Positions 24,797 through 25,145 of a stretch of 25,145 bases of DNA are shown piece by piece. Location: assembly GCF_946480385.1 (NCBI RefSeq), contig NZ_CAMLJP010000098.1, positions 1 through 25,145 on the forward strand, written 5' to 3'. The translations under genes and the position numbers were made by a program. Source of the stretch: an uncultured Azospirillum sp. (lineage in GTDB: Bacteria; Pseudomonadota; Alphaproteobacteria; Azospirillales; Azospirillaceae). Each line of letters begins with the position of its first letter. Position 1 is the first letter of the stretch. Under the pieces are notes generated by a model. It did no database searches. It was not told where the DNA came from and worked only from the letters and a program-made list of their open reading frames with translations.

Positions 24797-24995
24797 GCCG
24801 GGCCAGCTCCAGTGCGGTTTTTGCGACGGCCGCGCGCAGAGCGTTGCGCTGCGGGCGCCAGCCTTTTCCGGGCACCCTAAGCATAAGCGCGGAGACCTGT
24901 CCAGTACGGCGGCCCGCAGATCGGCCGGGCGGCCTGCGACGGATGGGCCGTCCTACGCCCTCCCACGCCCGCTTCATTTTTTCTGAATCAAGCGC

Positions 24996-25024
24996 TTGAC
25001 AGCACCCCCTGTGATGGACAATAT
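24996..25024 (+). promoter_or_regulatory. Strong predicted promoter of tRNA-Ala
   Basis: A perfect TTGACA (24996-25001) and CAATAT (25019-25024) with a 17-base spacer. The predicted start near 25031 lies about 36 bases upstream of the tRNA and is followed by GC-rich sequence, as in stringently controlled stable-RNA promoters. Confidence 0.8.
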
Positions 25025-25066
25025 CCGCGCCACGCCGGGGCGACGAAGACGCCACGGTGTGAGTGT

Positions 25067-25142
25067 GGGGCCGTAGCTCAGCTGGGAGAGCGACGCGTTC
25101 GCAATGCGTAGGTCGGGAGTTCGATCCTCCTCGGCTCCACCA
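25067..25142 (+). tRNA. tRNA-Ala (anticodon CGC)
   Basis: A 76-base cloverleaf with acceptor GGGGCCG/CGGCTCC, D arm GCTC...GAGC, anticodon stem ACGCG/TGCGT (one G-U) enclosing TTCGCAA (anticodon CGC, reading GCG), T arm with TTCGATC, and encoded CCA. It ends 3 bases before the window edge. Confidence 0.96.
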
Positions 25143-25145
25143 TTT

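Overview
The window is GC-rich, roughly two thirds G+C in coding regions. Its gene content and protein sequences suggest an Azospirillum-like alphaproteobacterium of the Rhodospirillales; this is inferred from protein style and local gene order and was not tested by a database search. Most of it is ordinary chromosomal housekeeping and transport, with three less ordinary spots: a chemoreceptor bracketed by duplicated tRNA-Arg genes, a two-binding-protein ABC transporter cluster with no ATPase gene in view, and a gene-poor 336-bp gap at 21933-22268.

Left part (1-4375, mostly minus strand): an unexplained leader region that may precede dnaA beyond the left edge, then rpsT with a clear promoter and terminator, an enoyl-CoA hydratase, a small exported protein, mutM (with an altered zinc-finger end) and a proline iminopeptidase. 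Next come tRNA-Arg(ACG), a plus-strand methyl-accepting chemotaxis protein, and a second tRNA-Arg(ACG). Both tRNA genes lie in 175-bp direct repeats that differ at one base, and that base falls in the predicted -35 box.

Middle (7381-15000): xanthine/guanine phosphoribosyltransferase (gpt) with its own promoter, a 546-residue protein I do not recognise, then a convergent minus-strand peptide-type ABC transporter set: a YejA-like binding protein, a DppA-like binding protein, and the permeases DppB-like and DppC-like.

Right part (15000-25145): inorganic pyrophosphatase, a DUF2283 protein whose 3' end overlaps a convergent NAD(P)-dependent epimerase-like gene, a divergent LysR regulator that is probably translated from a leaderless mRNA, L-lactate dehydrogenase, and an 898-residue acyl-CoA synthetase/GNAT fusion related to PatZ that keeps the catalytic histidine. 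A minus-strand operon yggT-yggU-folD-corA follows, and the window ends with tRNA-Ala(CGC) behind a near-consensus promoter.

The best candidate for something undescribed is the gap between the PatZ-like gene and corA. On the minus strand it holds a 23-codon ORF with an ideal Shine-Dalgarno sequence, coding for a hydrophobic amphipathic peptide in the style of TisB and DinQ. It has palindromes in its promoter spacer and a structured leader. A strong opposing promoter would make an RNA antisense to it. Together this looks like a type I toxin-antitoxin-like module; that reading is an inference from sequence alone.
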